From the NCBI RefSeq assembly GCF_041021955.1, contig NZ_CP158375.1, positions 1,798,001-1,862,000 of the forward strand: DNA of 64,000 nucleotides, in the 5' to 3' direction. The position numbers and the translations under genes are program-made. The DNA comes from Caulobacter sp. 73W. Lineage in GTDB: Bacteria; Pseudomonadota; Alphaproteobacteria; Caulobacterales; Caulobacteraceae. Position 1 is the first letter of the stretch; each line of letters opens with the position of its first letter. The notes beneath the pieces were generated by a model. That model saw nothing but the letters and a program-made list of their open reading frames with translations. It was not told the origin of the DNA and ran no database searches. Shown here piece after piece: positions 63,155-64,000 of the stretch.

Positions 63155-64000
63155 CGGCCTGCTGCTCCTCGCGCCGATCCTCACGCCCTTCGTCGGCGCG
63201 GCCATCGCCCTGCTGGTCCGCCAGCGGCCCGCCGCCGCGACCACCGTCGGCCTTTCGACCAGTCTTGTTCTGGCGCTCGCCTCGAGCGGCCTGTTCTGGC
63301 GCGCCATGGAGGGCGTTCAGACGCCCCTGCTGGTGTTCGGCGACTGGCCGCGCGGGTTTGGGATCAGCATCTCGGCCGCGCTGCCCGGCGCCGCCCTGGT
63401 TCTGGTGACGGCGCTGATCGCCCTGGCCTCGGCGGTCTACGCCCTGTCCGATATCGGGCCGCGTCGCCGCCGCGCCGGCTATGACGCCCTGATGCTGGCC
63501 ATGATCGGGGCGGTGAACGGCGCCTTCCTGACCGACGACCTGTTCAACCTCTATGTCTGGTTCGAGCTGGCCCTGCTGGCGGCCCTGGGCCTGCTGACCC
63601 TGGACCGCCGCGCCGCCCAGATCGACGGGGCGATCCGCTACGCCGCCTTCGCCATGCTGGCGGCGACCTTCATCCTGATCGGCGTCGGCATGATCTACGG
63701 CCTGACCGGCACGCTGGATATCAAGACCGCCTCGGCCGCCCTGGCCAGTCGTCCGCCAAGCCTGGCCTCCGCGACCGCGGCGGCCCTGCTGCTGGGCGGC
63801 CTGTTGCTCAAGTCGGGCCTGGCGCCCTTCCACCTGTGGCTGCCGGCCTCCTACCACACCGCCCCGATCACGGTTGCGGCGGTGTTCGCGGGCCTGCTGA
63901 CCAAGATGGGCTTCTACGCCCTCGTCGTGGTCTTCGCCGGCGTGTTCGGGGTCGGCTCGAACGGCCTGGGCGCGGCCCAGCTCACCCCGCTCTTCGCCTG
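63147..64000 (+). CDS. mrpD: Mrp antiporter subunit D, N-terminal part (cut by window end)
   Basis: ATG 63147 lies inside the last codons of mrpC, with GAGGGAGG upstream. The frame is open to the window end (about 284 residues). NuoN/ND2-like membrane protein: LLLLAPILTPFVGAAIALL, AFLTDDLFNLYVWFELALLAALGLL, LKSGLAPFHLWLPASYHTAP and LLTKMGFYALVVV. The Lys and Glu residues in these segments are the proton-path residues of the family. mrpE, F and G are expected downstream. Confidence 0.9.
   Translation, partial: MGDGLLLLAPILTPFVGAAIALLVRQRPAAATTVGLSTSLVLALASSGLFWRAMEGVQTPLLVFGDWPRGFGISISAALPGAALVLVTALIALASAVYALSDIGPRRRRAGYDALMLAMIGAVNGAFLTDDLFNLYVWFELALLAALGLLTLDRRAAQIDGAIRYAAFAMLAATFILIGVGMIYGLTGTLDIKTASAALASRPPSLASATAAALLLGGLLLKSGLAPFHLWLPASYHTAPITVAAVFAGLLTKMGFYALVVVFAGVFGVGSNGLGAAQLTPLFA

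Noticed and set aside
1..64000. tRNA, rRNA, CRISPR arrays, insertion sequences, prophage
   Set aside because: No cloverleaf-like, repeat-spacer or transposase/integrase signatures were seen when reading both strands; a covariance-model scan could still find short RNAs.

Overview
The window is about 64 kb of GC-rich, densely coded chromosome. TonB-dependent receptors (one of the Xanthomonas/Caulobacter carbohydrate type), twin-arginine signals on secreted hydrolases and a catabolic style built on sugar dehydrogenases and dehydratases point to an alphaproteobacterium of the Caulobacteraceae or a close relative. I saw no rRNA, tRNA, CRISPR array or intact insertion sequence.

Positions 1-12.6 kb hold a catabolic cluster for an unidentified substrate. 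It has three secreted or periplasmic hydrolases in a row (the tail of a beta-lactamase-fold serine hydrolase and two Tat-dependent type-B carboxylesterases), a class III aminotransferase, a PfkB kinase / class II aldolase / MFS transporter operon, a TetR regulator, a TonB receptor and a protein related to the large subunit of N,N-dimethylformamidase. A shared inverted repeat (ATGGTAGT-N4-ACTA, with a weaker third copy) lies at three promoters of this cluster, suggesting one TetR regulon.

Positions 12.7-44 kb form a large polysaccharide-utilisation region. Intracellular genes: D-mannonate dehydratase (ManD), a galactose module (vSGLT-like symporter, GalM, sugar 1-dehydrogenase, lactonase, IlvD/Edd dehydratase, DgoK, DgoA: an oxidative De Ley-Doudoroff route) and two FadR-type GntR regulators. 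Exported genes: GH5-like enzyme, formylglycine-generating enzyme with an adjacent sulfatase, a GH-A-like protein of no family I recognise, a two-propeller GH43-like gene broken by an in-frame amber codon, a Tat-dependent esterase, GH115 alpha-glucuronidase, two further five-bladed-propeller proteins, a TonB receptor, an SGNH esterase and a GH32 fructan hydrolase. Most promoters here carry an AT-rich palindrome of the form ATTTATCRTAYNAAT, so the region looks like one regulon. Together the genes would strip sulfate, esters and glucuronate from a plant or algal glycan (glucuronoxylan or arabinogalactan type), import the sugars and oxidise galactose to pyruvate and glyceraldehyde 3-phosphate.

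Positions 23.0-23.8 kb are a small stretch of lower GC with a hypothetical protein, several palindromes and an apparently orphan LacI-type operator. Positions 43.3-44.1 kb look like a scar: an aldolase-gene tail and a lone Xre/MbcA/ParS-like antitoxin domain.

Positions 44-64 kb are more ordinary: an Ldh2-type dehydrogenase, a small Cys-rich exported protein, a Tat/Sec-type amidohydrolase, a divergent Mfd-like helicase with an XRE regulator, a beta-lactamase-fold serine hydrolase, an AraC regulator, a secreted RTX/Calx-beta/DUF4214 protein, a hybrid histidine kinase, and the start of an Mrp (MrpAB-C-D) cation/proton antiporter operon cut by the window end. Family names come from reading motifs in the translated sequence; no database search was run.
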